Notes under the pieces: generated by a model | Told to the model about the DNA's origin: nothing | Databases searched by the model: none | Seen by the model: the letters and a program-made list of their open reading frames with translations, nothing else | NCBI RefSeq assembly: GCF_037975245.1 | Contig: NC_092567.1 | Location: forward strand, 22,010,876 to 22,074,875 | Length of the DNA stretch: 64,000 nucleotides | Direction: 5' to 3' | Source: Apostichopus japonicus | Lineage: Eukaryota > Echinodermata > Holothuroidea > Aspidochirotida > Stichopodidae | Program-made: the position numbers and the translations under genes | In this document: positions 37,551 through 52,567 of the stretch, one piece after another | How positions within the stretch are numbered: position 1 is the first letter of the stretch | Layout: each line of letters opens with the position of its first letter

Positions 37551-40546
37551 ATTACCTTCCCGCTGGCGCGAAGATAACAATTTGTATATATCGTACATTA
37601 TCATAAAGAGACTGGTACTGAAATATTTGTGCCAAAAAGATAAATAAAAAAATTCGGACAAAGTTTATCATATATGGATGTTTCTTGTAGTACTTTTTCG
37701 TTCATGTGTTATCAATGGTACCATAAAATGCAAGTTTGTGTTTAAAGTTGTCCGTTTCTTTTAAAAGGATTTTCTGATGTTCTAAACAATGTGGAACTTA
37801 TATTGAATACAAAAATACTCCACACTGCTTCTTGAAAACCCCCATTTTAACATGTTCCCCTTAACTTGAGGAGGTTTGATTGATTGAATGTTATCTAGTT
37901 TGACTATAGCTAAACCATCAACTATATGATACTCCAGCATGTTAGTTCACTGCAGTAAGGGGTGGGTATATGATATCATCTACATGACCACATGATCAAC
38001 TTAGCCACAAGAAATTTTTTTTAAGTCCCCATACCATTCGGCAGTTACAGAGATGGGCGGTGTAGAGCAAAATGATATATATTTTTTAAAGAAAAGGCAC
38101 CCTGCAGGCCCTGGTCACGAAAACCAAACGAGTTAACTGGTCCACGCTCAGCCCTATAGTCCCCTTACATCGAGACTGTGACCGTGACTTCATGTGACTG
38201 TGACCGCGTATGATCATGATGATGTAACATCTAACGTGTAAGACGAGTACCTCGGAAAGGGAATATTATGTCACACGATCTAACATAAAAGTACATTACT
38301 TCTTGTAAAATGATTAAATAAAAAACACTCTAATTAGTGTCACTTTAGTTCCCTAGTTACTGCTAGTTTTTTTGTTTAACTCCTTCAGGAGATGATGACT
38401 TCAACTTGTTCCATATGGGATTAACTTGTATCTCATGCTTGGCCATAACGTTAATATTAGTTAGTAGTAAACAGCCTTGCTAAGTTATGAAAATAACTGC
38501 TTCCGCTTATAGTGTCATGCAAATTAAGCCGCACCTACTGTTAAGCGTTGGTATATTTGCATTGAAAACTAACTAAAAGACTTAAAAATTCAGTTTTTTT
38601 TTTACTCACGGACTAACGAACACCGAGTCACAGGATATATTGTTATACAGTACTTGGAATCAATGTTGAATACGAATGCTGTGGAGGCACAATGGCAACT
38701 AAATCGTCATGTATGCTATTATTTATGACGCAGTTAATATGCCAATTAAAGTGAAAAATCTGGTAACAGAAATAGTTATAGTAATATAAAAAAGAATTCA
38801 GTTTTCTTTTATTGCATTAAAGCATATATCAATAAAATGCTACCTATGGTCATTCCATGAAAAGTCATGACGGGAAAACATCACAAAACTCCTCGTTTGT
38901 CTTGATAACAATTTCTTGAGCGTGCCGAGTGACACAGAACAATAACATTAACACGGTTCAGCTAAACGGCACCTCGTGGTAATAAACGTGTCTTTATTAT
39001 CTATTGTACTATTCAAATATACTTGGTTTGCCAAATACGTCATAATTGTGACGTCAAGAACGTTGGGACGGGCAGATCCGGGATCGGTATGACAAAAGAA
39101 TGACAAAAGTTAGGATACTGGTACGTAATTAAAAGATTTTAGGTTCACACAAGTGATGTCTTTTGATTGTTGGCTAGATCCTTTTTCTTACAGTAAGGTC
39201 TCGTTAGTTTTATCAGTATAAGGAAAATTCAACTGGTTTTCTTTCATAGGGATCGAACGATTTAACAGCTGGTTCGTTATGTCACAAATTCTTTCGGCAC
39301 GGCACGTTAGTTAGATAACTTCATGCAGTGCAGTCCAAAAATTGTGTGTGTGTGTGGGAGGGGGGGGGGTTGGGGAGGTAAGTTGGGCATGGAGGGGTGT
39401 GGTCCTGGGGTCGTTGGAGCCGACTCCTGTGTAGCGGGGTCTGGTGTTCCTCCCACTAAAAAGGGGAGGGGAAGGGAGTGAGGGGAGGGGATGGGGAGGG
39501 AGGGGTGTACACCCACACAGTCGGGATCCGCGCCTGAACTAAATTGTTTAAAGGACAGATACCGATAAGATAGCATTGGTGATAAAGTAATTAAAGTTAA
39601 CACAAAAACCTTCTTTATCCCTTTTGAGCATTGTATTTTTAATTTAATTCTTACCCGTCGATGGCGGATGTGAAATACATTTACTTTTAACTACTGAATC
39701 TCGTTTATTTAACGATCCATAGTAAATAGATTTCGATAAGATATAGCAAACCATATATAGCAGTTGGGGTTCAAAGTCGACCAAGCACTAAGTCACGTCG
39801 ACGGAAGTTTGAAGAAGATGATTTGTACAAAGGGGAATACGTCACAAAGTCATGTTTACCTTCGATTAAGTATTTACACCTAGCTGAATGATTCTCCCAA
39901 TTGGACATAATTTAGATTTCTTTCAGGATTTCGGTCGGAAGAAAAAGCAAACTTCTATATATCCGGTTTCGACTAGTAGGTAAGAAACCTGTTCGTCAAG
40001 TTGACAATGGGAAGTGTTGGTTTGGTGTTACTTATAGTAAAAATTTGGTCATGCATACACCTTTTGAAAACGGAGGACGAAATGGTGAGAGACTTTCGAT
40101 TAAAGTGCGAAAAACAATTTCTTGTAGGCTCACGTAAAACTAATAAATGAAACATAACAAATAATTTACAGAAAAAACATCTTTTTTCCCAAAAAATCTT
40201 TACAATTAAAACGGTGTCAACGATTGCATTTCGACCAACAACAACAAAGTTTCCGAAAACAAGTAACGGAAAAGCCATATTCAAGGGCGGCAACAAGTAA
40301 ACAAATAAATAAATTAATGCATGAATAAATTAATAAATAGACAAATAAATAAATAAATTCCATACAAAATAGCTTCTTTGTACTTGAAAGGGATTTTTAC
40401 GCCATTGGACTATATCTCATAACAGTAGCGGATGCAATATTTTACAAAACGGGGGGTGGGGTGGATGTGGCCGTGTTGGGGTTTGCAGAGTCCTCCCGTC
40501 CCCACAACTGATAAACATTTAGGCGTGAATTCGTGTATTCTGGGGC

Positions 40547-40688
<142 letters not shown>

Positions 40689-43600
40689 TGGAAGGAAACT
40701 GTGTCGCGTGAACGTAACTTTTATCAACAGGATGCTAAAATTTGTTCCGGTTTTAAATTCTACAGTAAAGGGTTTACCTTGACTTGAATATCTCTTCAAC
40801 TTATGTACACAAAAAGATTTGTACATAACCACAGAAGGCCTAGGCGCGGTCATAAAGTAAAAAGGTTGCATTGTGCTGAATGCAAGAACGAACTTTGTGC
40901 CGTCTGCGAATCTTCGAACATGTGATATCATTGTTTACATATAGGCCGTGGTAGACTACCATGCGGTTATATGTTAGTGATGTCCCGTATTTATTGCGGT
41001 TACTGAGTATATGCTAAATAACAACACATTGTCTGCATATGCGGGAATTCATTGTAAACATTCACATATAAAAAATGACAACACATATGGAAGGTCAGTG
41101 TATAATATTTAAATTTTATTTAAATACTTTTATTTCCTTTAACCATTTCCAGCAGGATGTAAAGTCAAGACAGGTATATTTTAGCGGGGATGGGGGTGAG
41201 GGGGGGGGGGGGGGTAGGGCGTTACCCATAATGTATACGTCCTTATGGATTTGCCGGATATGTGTCTTCTGTTTTCTATCTTACTACTATTATACGTGAG
41301 TGTCCGAGTGGATTAATTATGTATTAAAAAAATGTTAAAAAATTACTGTATGTTCGTTTTGACACTTCAAGATATAATAGTACCAGTTATAGAGAAGTCA
41401 TTAAATCAGTAAAACAATTTATTGTTCTTACTCAGCGGTGATTAGCCTAACCAGGTATCTAAAGATACTCCATTTTGAGCACAGAAAAGCACTGAAATTG
41501 TCAATCGTATTCAGTCCTTCAACGGTCGCATCGTGTCTAACTTTAAATTCCATTTGGAATATTTGTATTTACAGATTGTGTGCTAGATTTAGCACATATA
41601 TACTTTCAAATATGGTAACGCATTTGGTTCTAGTTCCGGGTGACCTTTCTTTAAAAAAAAAACTTTTCTTAAAGTATCTATAACCTCTATAGAATGCTCC
41701 TTTAAGGGGTTATAAGCTGATGACCACATCCTCTCCTCATAATATTGCAGGCCAAAATATGTATTGTCAAGCTCCTGTTTTACAAACTTATAATTGTTCA
41801 ACCAAATCGTCACGGTGTTCCGTTTTAACTTCATATAATTTACACATCATTCCTTGAAGCATATAGAAACATGTGTTAAATAAACAATTCTCTTCATATT
41901 TTCTTTCATATTTAATATCATGATGAATGATGATACCATCCATCGGATATTTCGGTGGATTCGATTCTGGGCCCTCTCGTGTAAACGTGATAACTTACTA
42001 ATACTAATACCTAATATCTGATCTAAAGATCATGCAGATTTAATAATGCTCACAATCACGCAAATTGACCTCTTCATATCGTCACCAAGTTAAACAACGG
42101 TTTGATAAATCTTTAAACTAATGGTTAACACAACCTATAGCTACTGTTCACATATTTGACTAATTTTCCCCCCTTCATATCATATCAGCTGTTTCTTTGG
42201 TCTATAGAACGATTGGTAACGTGTTTATCAATTGTGACGTCAATACAAACCGCAATTCAATTAACAAAACTTAGGGAAGTTCCCCTTTCGTAATCGTCCT
42301 ACAATCGATTTATACGTAACTGTTGATGTTATATACAAAACGAGTTGTTGCGTCTTTGAAAACAGTATCCGTTAATGTCTAAGTCATGTTATTATAACCA
42401 TGATTTATTATCTAAGTGATGAGGATAGGGAACATAACACCCTCCCCACCCCACCCTACACCCCTTCTAAAGAAAGAGAAAAAAGGGAGGCAAAACTGTC
42501 AAATTTACCGTAATTTACGGTCATTTCACTGAGTAGGCCCAAGTTTTAGCTTGGCAGGATTCTGATTAAAGTGGTGGTGGTGGAGGGGGGGGGGGGGTAG
42601 AGTTTGGGGTGGTGTGTGGGTAATGGCTTATGCTCACAGTGAACCATCGCGGAGTGTTACTAATTATTATGGTTCCAGCAGGGAGCTGCAGTCATTCACA
42701 GTCACGCTTTCAGTCAAAAGGTTTTTTTCCAAAAGGATTTGCAAGGTTTCCAGTCCAAAGATCGTCTTTCCACTTCGCCGAACTTTAATGTAGAATCAGG
42801 TTTTTTTCATTTTCCACCCTTTTTTGGCAGTGGAAAAAACCCATCATACTCGGAATTATATTGATTTTTCTTTCCATTGTGTGTTTTAGCTTCTCTGTAT
42901 TCCTGTTGTTGTTCATGCTTACGTTGTTTGCCGCTTCCGGTAGTTGCTATTTCATTATTTTTTATTTATTAATATTACTATTATTTGTATAAGATACTGT
43001 CCTATATTATCAAAATTTTACGACCTCAGTCAATGAAATACGGACTGAAACAAAGTTACAACAGAAGGTCACGTTAGGATTACAAGCCATGTACCCCACC
43101 AACTGCATCTGTTCAGCCCAATAAATGTCAGTCTGTCGTGGCGGGAGGGGTAGGGGTGGGGGGACAATTCTAAACGAGCACGGCTCGTGCAGGTTAGCAG
43201 GTGAAGGTTTTGAGAAGAAGAAAAACAGACTAGTATTTAAAATAAATGCAGTAAGGGTAAATAAGGCAGGCAGGTTATTTTCAGAATGGAATAGTTTAGT
43301 ACAAAATAAAATAAAATAAAGAGAGGAAGGGTAGCTGATTTTACTGGGAGGCTGCCCCATCCCTGGTAATGCCACCCTGCCGGGGAAAAGAAAGAAAAGA
43401 GAAAACAAATTCCTTTCCGGTGGCTGGAATGTTCCCCCGGAAGGAAACTTTACTTCCGGAGTTTGCCTTACAGGCCCTAAACGAAGAAATTTGAAAATTT
43501 GAGCAACTTAAGAGGCAGATAATACTACCGTATGTGACAATAGGTTTGATTCTAGCATTTTAAATTTGGATATAGGGAGGATTCCCCTTTATTTGTATAA

Positions 43601-43810
43601 TAATATAACTTCCATTGTATTCGTAACCGCCTAAAGTAGTGAAATCCTTCCCATTATACCCGAAATAACTGCTCAACAGACTCCGATCGATATCGAGCGG
43701 ACCTCACTTTATTTACCTACCACGAAGTAACAGAACCCAAAATATATCAAATTGAACCAGTGAAATAGAAAAAGTAATATTATTCTGACTGAATATTAGT
43801 AAAAAAAAAA

Positions 43811-43925
43811 GGTTGGGCGAAATGATCATGCTGGTTGGGCGAAATGACCATGCTGGTTGGACGAATGACCAGGCTGGTTGGGCGAATTGGCAGTTGGGCG
43901 AAATGGTTGTTGGGCGAAGTGACCA
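43811..43925. repeat. 22-bp minisatellite GGTTGGGCGAAATGACCATGCT
   Basis: Three copies at exact 22-bp spacing (43811, 43833, 43855) are followed by shortened copies. All keep a GTTGGGCGAA core. Confidence 0.9.
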
Positions 43926-46900
43926 GAAGTCGGGAGAATATTCAGACAACTTGCAAATCAAGTTTTCTTAATTTCAGTCCTTTGATCACTTTAAAAAAAA
44001 AAAATCGTTTGATCAAACTTCATATTAAAATGTAAATAGTTCATTCACAGCGATGGGGGGAAATTACCCGTGACCTTACGCCCCTGTGTTTACCCATTGT
44101 CTCGAAAAAGGTGCTCAAATGGGGCAATATAACAATACATGCACTACATTACAACTATAGTGTCTACTGTTTGTCAGAGAATCAGTATACGTGCTCTTTG
44201 CTTATCAAACATCGTGCCGTGGGAATTTCCCGTGGTTCATACAATTCTTTACTCAAAAAGAGCAAATATATATTCTTTTCATTATAGAATATAGGATTGA
44301 CTCGGGGGATCTCGAGATAACACGTGTTGTGCTCAACCAATAATGATTGAGGGCAAAGCGATCCCTGTATAGCCATTTCTTCTTTTGGAGGTGCCAATCA
44401 TGCAGAAACAACAGTACCTTGTACTGATATATGTGTGAGATAACTCCCCAATTCCATTCGATGCAACCCAGAAACTGACGGGAGGAGGGCGGGAAATACT
44501 GTTTTGAGAGATAGGTGGAGAGAGAGGTGGAGAGCAAATTCAAATACTCTTATTTACATCAAACTTATTACGCAAAGAAAAAGCTTCCTATAACGAAAAT
44601 AATTGGCAATCGATCGAAGTAAATCACTCTCTCAGATGTTCACTTTTTCTTTCTCAGATGACCGTTTACTTTCTACTAGTAACAACTGAATTCGATTCAG
44701 GGCCTTTTGTCGCCTATAGGGTCTTGTTTAACATTGCTATAAATGCAAGTGAAAAGAACATGTCGCGAATATCGACTTCTCCATATTTCTGTGTTTAGAA
44801 ATTAAAACTTTACTAGACTATATAGTGACTACGTACATTATTGTCATGGCTAAGAATTTAGTGAGACAAAAATAGTCTCGTAAAATTGATTTAAAATATA
44901 TATATATATGTATGCCTATACTAAGAAAGTTGCATGGTTACATCATTCGGGCAATTTAAATTTACAAAAGAAGAAGTAATTTTCACACTCCCAGCAGTGC
45001 ATATATGAATGATATTAATTTATACAAAAGGGGAATTACTCTTGTTATTACGCATTGTTAATCTGAACTCGTCAAACGCTTACAGAAGCTTGCGTGTTTA
45101 GCTATGGCTTGAAAAAAGAAGTAATTTCTGGTTTAAAAAAACCTCACTTATCTCACAAAGTAATTTCGTATACCATCTGTGATCTGTGATGGAACTTACG
45201 CGTGTCTGTATTTACTGTCTGTTGTGATGCTTTTGGTAAGCCATTCAGGTTTCTCTAGTACAGCACACATCGTACCTATATTGAGTTTTGTTGCAGGTGG
45301 CAGATATAGGGGTTGGGTTGTGTATGGAGGGGGGGGGAGGGAGGGTCGGCTGGGTAGTCACGTAGACAGATTCTACGAACCTACTGTGTCTGCAATCGCT
45401 GTGATGCAAAGAATCCCCAAAATGCACTCTTCCGCCTCAAAAATTATTGTCTTTCCCGATGGATATATATAGATGAAACACGTATGGGTGGGTGGTCTTA
45501 TAAGGTCTGGACTTTCAGGGGCAAATCCAACTTGCTCATTAAATTAATATATTTAATATATATTTTCGTTTCTAAGGTTGTTTCCCCGTTTATGTCAGGA
45601 GCGTATGAACTTTGGTAATGGCAGCATCCACGCCCCCTCCCCCTTCCCCCTTCCTTAAATTTCAACAACTTGCTTTGACGAAACGATGAGAAAGGAAAGT
45701 GGGAATACTGAAAATTTCCAATAAAATGTCTGTTTTCTGTCATATAGTTTTTGTGTATCAAATTGCTACCAAAATGAACGATTGTCTGAAAAACTGTAGC
45801 TTCCGGGGCTTCGGTTCTTGGACCGCCGCCAATACTCTTTTCGGTTGCAAGTGCACCCTACGGAGGTAACAGCTACTGTACCTCTTTAAGTCTATATGTG
45901 TATGAAAGCATATCAGCTTGAAGAATTGTTTTTTGTTAGAATCGACCTATTTTAGCAAAATTGCTTTGAGTGACGATTTTTTGGTAATCAATTCCACGAA
46001 AATGCATAGACAAAATGGTTTAACGTATATATGTATATATATATCCGTGACTAAGTAAATAGTACACGCCATATAATGACGTCACACTTTATAGAAGAAT
46101 AGTACATATAGAGAAAACAACTGCAATGTCATTAGGAAAGTGGGTTTTCTGCTTATATACACATTTTTCCTTTATCGATGTTATTATATATGAAGTCGTT
46201 TGCCATTAGACCTTATATTGTATAGACACAATTCGCTATTCGTTTCCTTACCGATCACTGCGTACGTTTTCCTTTTCATCATTTGACGCCCTGCCCTGTA
46301 TTCTTCAATTCTTACCGGAACCGATGTATAACAACAAGAATAGCGTTAGATCCTGACTATACAAGAAAGGTGAAATATTTAAACAAACTCGCAGTGATCA
46401 AATATAGTATTGAACACGTGATCGATTCTCTTTCAGTTTAAAATGTAAACCCCTTGATTCAACAAAGTTTGATAAGAAGGAATAGGGGAAGAATCTACAA
46501 GCTGAATAGAACCATGAATCATTGATCAAAGTTGAACAGTAATGTACTCGTTAAGATTAAATGAAAAAGGACCGATGCGAAATAAAGGGGGTAAGGGGGG
46601 GGGGTCGGGTGCGGAACGGTGGGGAAGAGGAGGAGAGGGATGGACAAGTAACCATGACAGGGTTATGTCATGTCATACCGAGAGTATGTTTCGTCGCATT
46701 TCCCTGCATGGATTATCATTTTCACGTGTTCATCTAAAATGGGATCACGATTGAGAAAAAAATTAGAAAAAAAATCGTCAAAACTGATATCACCTATACT
46801 TTCAAGGTAGAGTATAGCTGAACATTCTAGTCACTCTTTGGTTTGAGGTTTGATAATGGGGAATGCAGATTTGGTATACGGAAATAATATGTCTATATGT

Positions 46901-48959
46901 CCTTCTACGGGGAAACAAAGTCCAGCTCAGTCTGAGTGCTTCGCCCTCCCCCTATACGGAGCGGACTGTGCCCCTTGAACTAACTATGTAACAACTTCCC
47001 GGTATACAAGACCAATAAACAGGAATTTTCTGTTACCAATACATATATATTTTTTACTGTTAAAGATTGTAGTAAAGTTACGTATATACGTGATAAATAA
47101 TTTAAGGAAAAAAATTAGAGCGAAAAGTAACAAATACAAAGTCGAAAAGGTAACCAGGTCGAAACACTTCCTCCAATATACGTGCAAACAAAAAGAAACA
47201 ATTTTTAGTAAGTATTTGATTTGATCTTTTTTTGTTTTTATAGAATTCCTAACAGAGACAAGAAACTAGAGTGAATAATTCTACCACACTGATTTACTTT
47301 GGCGGTGCTCGTGGCAGAATGATGGGGGGGGGGGGGAGAAGGGGGCAGCATGTACAATACACAGGTAGAGGGTGGCTATGATTGTTCTGGGCTATAAGTA
47401 AAAAGTATACACCTCTTTGTAAAGCGGATGTGATGGGGTCTCCTGAAATTTATTTATAACAGTGATGTTAAAACTGTTGGCTTCTCGGAAAGCAAATACA
47501 ACCTAATTTGCAATGGAGTCGAAACCAATTCAATGATCAATGAAGTTTCAAAACCCCTGTAATGACAAAGTGCAGGGTTAAACATCAAATATTTTATTAT
47601 ATTATTATATTTCAGTTCCTTATTGGAAAAAGGGAAGTTTCCCCCCGCATTGTTAAAGCTATCTGAAATATAAAGGAAAAGAGAAAGATTCAGCGGTTTC
47701 CATAATTGTTGTATGTGTGTGTGGCGGATTGGCCTACCGGGCATAAACCGGCGAGCCCCTGGTGGAGGGGTCAAAGGTCCCGAGGAGGTACAGCGATTTT
47801 CTCTTGGTCGCGAAAAAAAGGTGCTAGTGTCGTCCTTGGTGCCAAATGCGTCGCTTGTATTTCTAAATTCCCTTGACTGATTTAGGTAGGGATATGAACC
47901 TTTATGGAAGGGCAACAGGCGGATCCGGGATTTTTATAAAGAAGAGTGTTTGGCGTTGTGGGTGAGGCATCTTCCCCCTCCCCCACCTCCCTGAAAATTA
48001 AGTCAAGACAATATTCCAAAATGACCTACATTTAATAACGGCACGCTAACATCTTATACCACACAAATCCAGTCAAAAAGATGGGAAATTATTCCACCAT
48101 TTTGACTAAAGACCCCCTTAGTAACCGAACAAACCTTGCTCAAAGGGGCGGAAGGAGACACTTCTCTCTCCCATCACCTTGGCTACGGGCCTGGGTTATA
48201 CTAGCGAGTAATCATTGGTATCAGTTGACTCTCTAAAATAAAAATGGCGGGATCCAGGATTCCAAACAGCAGGTGGTCAAGTTCTAGGGTCGTTGAAGAT
48301 GAATGCCCACGTTAGGGCCCGGGGGTCCTATCCCAGGAATAAGGAATTTTAGACGCCAAAATGCCTCAATTTAAAGCACACGACTTGAATATAATTAGGT
48401 CTTAACGTAAGGTTGTCCTATAGCTACTTCTGAGTTTTTGTGTGAGGTATAGAGATGGAAGGATGAAACCCGGCCCCTGGATCCGCGCCACAGTGGGGGA
48501 AACGAAGACGAGATTATTATTTTATTAATATTTCCAGATGCATTAAGGAAATATCTTTTTGCAACGTCATGGCACTTCTGCAGATACGGAAGAGCATTGT
48601 ATGGAGTTTAGTTTCGAATATGGTCGAGTTTGACACTACTCCAACTTAGACAACTCAGTGTTTTGAAGTGTTCAACAAAGCGGAAGTGAAGTGACGTCAA
48701 GGAAAGTCACGATCTACGATCTAGAAACACCCAGTGGGTACTGGAAGTTCCTCTTTGCTGGCAAATACAAAGAAACTAGACACACTGTTTCGACAATGGT
48801 ATACGAAACTGTGATTTGGGATATATGGTTCATCCAGGGAGTTGTTAACAACTCCCTGGTTAATCCCTCCTACTCAATCCCCGCCAATAGGGACTCGGAT
48901 TTCATTATAACGCATTGATGTGTATTCTAGGATCATCCACTAACACGGGCTAAAATGAT

Positions 48960-49900
48960 ACTGTAGTAGGCTACTGACTTTAGAAAGTTTGAACTCCAGC
49001 TGGGGATCGAATCTAGGTCAGGACTGAGATATCAGTCTAGGGTTAAAAATGGAAGCCATATATTGACTATAGGAAACTTGAACTCCATCTGGGGATCGAA
49101 TCTAGGTCAGGACTGAGATATCAGTCTAGGGTTAAAAATGGAAGCCTAGTATTGACTATAGGAAACTTAAACACAAGCTAAGGATCGAATCTAGGTCAGG
49201 CAGTCTAGGGTTAAAAATGGAAGCCTAGTATTGACTATAGGAAACTTGAACTCCATCTGGGGATCGAATCTAGGACAGGACTGAGATATGTCTAGGGTTA
49301 AAAGTGGAAGCCTGGTATTGACTATAGGAAACTTGAACAAAATCTAGGGATCGAATCTAGGTCAGGACTGAGATATCAGTCTAGGGCTAAAAATGGAAGC
49401 CTAGTATTGACTATATGAAACTTGAACTCCGTCTGGGGATCGAATCTAGGTCATTACTGAGATTTCAGTCGAGGGTTAAAAATGGAAGCCTAGTAGGCCT
49501 ATTGACTATAGGAAACTTAAACACAAGCTAGGGATCGAACCTAGGTCAGGCAGTTTAAGGCTAAAAGTGGAAGCCTAGCCTGAGTAATGACTATAGGAAA
49601 ATTGAACTCCATCTGGGGATCGAATCTAGGTCAGGACTGATATATCAGTCTATGGCTAAAAATGAAAGCCTAGTACTGACTATAGGAAACTTGAACTCCA
49701 TCTGGGGATCGAATCTAGGACAGGACTGAGATATGTCTAGGGTTAAAAATGGAAGCCTAGTATTGACTATAGGAAACTTAAACACAAGCTAGGGATCGAA
49801 CCTAGGTCAGGCAGTCTAGGGCTAAATGTGGAAGCCTAGTAATGACTATAGGAAAATTGAACTCCATCTGGGGATCGAATCCTGGTCATAGTAGTAATAT
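48960..49900. repeat. Satellite-like array, ~85-bp unit, 11 copies
   Basis: Each unit has TGACTATAGGAAACTTGAAC, GGGGATCGAATCTAGGTCAG, a variable GACTGAGATATCAGTCTAGG and GTTAAAAATGGAAGCCTAG. Two subtypes alternate: a long form with GAACTCCATCTGGGGATCGA, and a short form with AACACAAGCTAGGGATCGAA that lacks the GACTGAGATATCA part. The order of long (L) and short (S) units is L L S L L L S L L S L. On the minus strand every unit shows GATTCGATCCC, like a pol III B box, so the unit may descend from a tRNA-derived element. Confidence 0.9.
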
Positions 49901-51947
49901 CAGACATGGGCTCAAACGAATATATGCGGGCTGCCCATGCTTTCTTTTGACTTGAGTGTGGAATTGAATCAAGTCACATATTTATTCGACGGTGACAGGG
50001 AGAGTGAGACTACAGGTCGAACTGTAGTAAAGACTTCCACTTTCCAATCTGTGATCCTGTCAAGGGATGTTGCATCCGTCGTGTTACAGTCTACAAGAGG
50101 CTATAACACAGGATAAAGATTTCATTCAACTTGATTTCAAATAGAGTCTAGGTTAGAAATGTATTTATACAATCCTTTGGGTGAGTGAGAATGGCTTTCT
50201 TGGGATAGGGCATTATAACTTAACACTTCCCTGTAAAATGTCATTTGAAAAATAAATATCCAATTACCTGGCTTTTATAATGCCAAAAAAAGGGGAACTG
50301 CTATGTATTTCATGAAAAGACAACACTAGACTTCCCTTTTCACAATAGTGTTTCTTAATCTTTGGTTTATTCACCTCCTGGGGGTGTCAGCCAGCTTTCC
50401 AGGGGGTGCACAATTATTGTAGTTATCAACAACAAATTTAGGTGCAAAAAGTTACAAAACAAAAACAAAAATTCTTCAAAATCTCAAACTCAAAGCCTAC
50501 GATCAAATTATTCCATCTCTTCAAGGTACTTGTTTTTATTTTTTTATCTCTCCTATAGTCTTTTTTTTCAAGTAATATCCAAGAAATGAAAACCAAAAAA
50601 CTGCTTAAATTAACACTGTTCCAACAATGACAGTTAAGGGGTTGTTTTACAAAACCAAAAAAATGTTTGTGGTTGAAACTTGTTATTCCATTCCCAATCT
50701 CTGCTTGCAAAATTATGCCGTATCCAGTCAAATATTTTTTTCTTTGGTTTTATTTTCCATTCTGAAATTCTATTGAGATTGCCCATATGTGAAACAAGGC
50801 TCACAGATCTCCAAACTTAACCATTGTATTTAAACGTTAACCGGTTCCCTCGTTAGCCATCTTCCCTTGAACTGACAAAAAGTGCTATCATATGATACTA
50901 GGAACTTCCCTCAACTATTTCTAGGAAAAACAGGTTTCCAGCCATGTTTTTGAAACAGGAACCAATTTTCAGCAATCTTAATCTTTTGGTGGTTTTGTGG
51001 CATTAGATCACACCTCTATCCATTCCTCAAACTAATTAAGAAAGATTTAACACTTGCTCAGCTTTGGAGCTTTGCTCAGCTTTTTCATTCGCCCCCAGGA
51101 GACAACCTCCTCCCTCACCTCTTACCCCCCCCCCCTCAACCACTCCTTGCCCCCAATTTGCAATATCATAGTGAAGAGTAGATAGATAGTGCTTTGCACT
51201 GTTTTATAGGTCCAGTAATGTTAAGGGTGGTAAGGCTCCTTATACAGATGACCAGTGTGAAGTGAAAAAACCCCCAAAGTATCACATTTTCTACTTCCTG
51301 TTATTGCCTAAAAAAAAAAAAGATTTCGCACCTGCAAGTGGTTTATAGTAACTATCAAAAGTTATTAACACAACGTTGAGCGGTTTCACATTATTATTAC
51401 CATCCCTGTTTCTCAACACACATGGGTTAATCTTTAACTCCTTTCAGATAGCATGAAGGTATGACATAAAACTAACTAATGTAGTAGCATTTCACCCGGC
51501 AAACTGTGTTTCCAGTGGCCGTGCATTTCTAGTGTGTCTGTACAAACCTTCAAACTGACTCGGGTTTCGTTATTACAAAAGAGCAAAATCTTCTGGAACA
51601 ACAAAACCACCAAGTTTGGACAAATTTTTTCTATACTGTTCTTTCATATCCCTGCTTCAAAAGCACTCAGATTGTCAGTATGAGCAGTATGAATATCATG
51701 TTTCTATTAGGTAAAGCTTAGGAACTGTTTGTACTGTTAGTAATTATGCTTTGAAGAATAATATGGGAGGACAGCATAGAGTGGTTATAGCATTAGGAAA
51801 TAGTCCCAACTGGCTGAACAAAACAGAAGATTATTTCAATAGGTAATCAAACAGTAATAGAGGGCAGTATGTGAATACTCATATTTTTTGTTTGGGGGGG
51901 CAGTATTTCAATATAACTCTGAAGGAACCTGTTACCATTTAATAAGT

Positions 51948-51953
51948 TTTATT
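51948..51953 (-). terminator. Candidate polyadenylation signal for the RING gene
   Basis: TTTATT on the plus strand, AATAAA on the minus strand, 615 bp past the stop codon. Confidence 0.4.
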
Positions 51954-52567
51954 TCTAGTCATGAAGAGAAACAAACAGCAAACCAATCCAAATACCAATA
52001 TCAATTTTAATTCGTCTTTGCATACCAGGCTGCTTTTGAACATAAAAGAAAAAGAATAATTAGTCATTTGTTGATAACCGTTACTTCAAATAAAAGAAAA
52101 ACGAGAGATAGGAATAAACAAGGTAACTTAAATCGAGGGGGTGGGGGAGGGGGTTAGGGTGGGGATGGGGGAATGAGACCACAGGTGGCTTTATATGGCT
52201 TAGCTGTGAATTTTCTTCAATAAAGTGAATCTTGGAAATAACACAATTTCGAATGTTGACCATTTCTTGACGGCTAATTATACAATACAATAGGTTTTTG
52301 GACTGGTACATCCAACATATGGGAGTCATGTATATGGCATGCTTCTTGAGTTAACTCCTTTCACAACATTTGAGGGTTGGTATGGCCTTGATTCTAGTCA
52401 ATCACCACTGAACGATAACAACAGTCACTATTGCCTTAACATGTTGTAAATTCTGGTTTTCGCTTCCTCGCTTTCAACTCGTCACCTCGACTCTCAAGAG
52501 GATAATGAACAGGGAGGGCCACAGGGGAAACATGAATGGACCAGTGATGTCCAGCAGATGGGCCATG

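Noticed and set aside
48691-48918. 75-residue open frame as a gene
   Set aside because: No recognisable domain, no splice context and no neighbouring exons; consistent with chance.
48960-49900. CRISPR array
   Set aside because: Repeats are nearly contiguous ~85-bp tandem units without unique spacers, in an animal genome.
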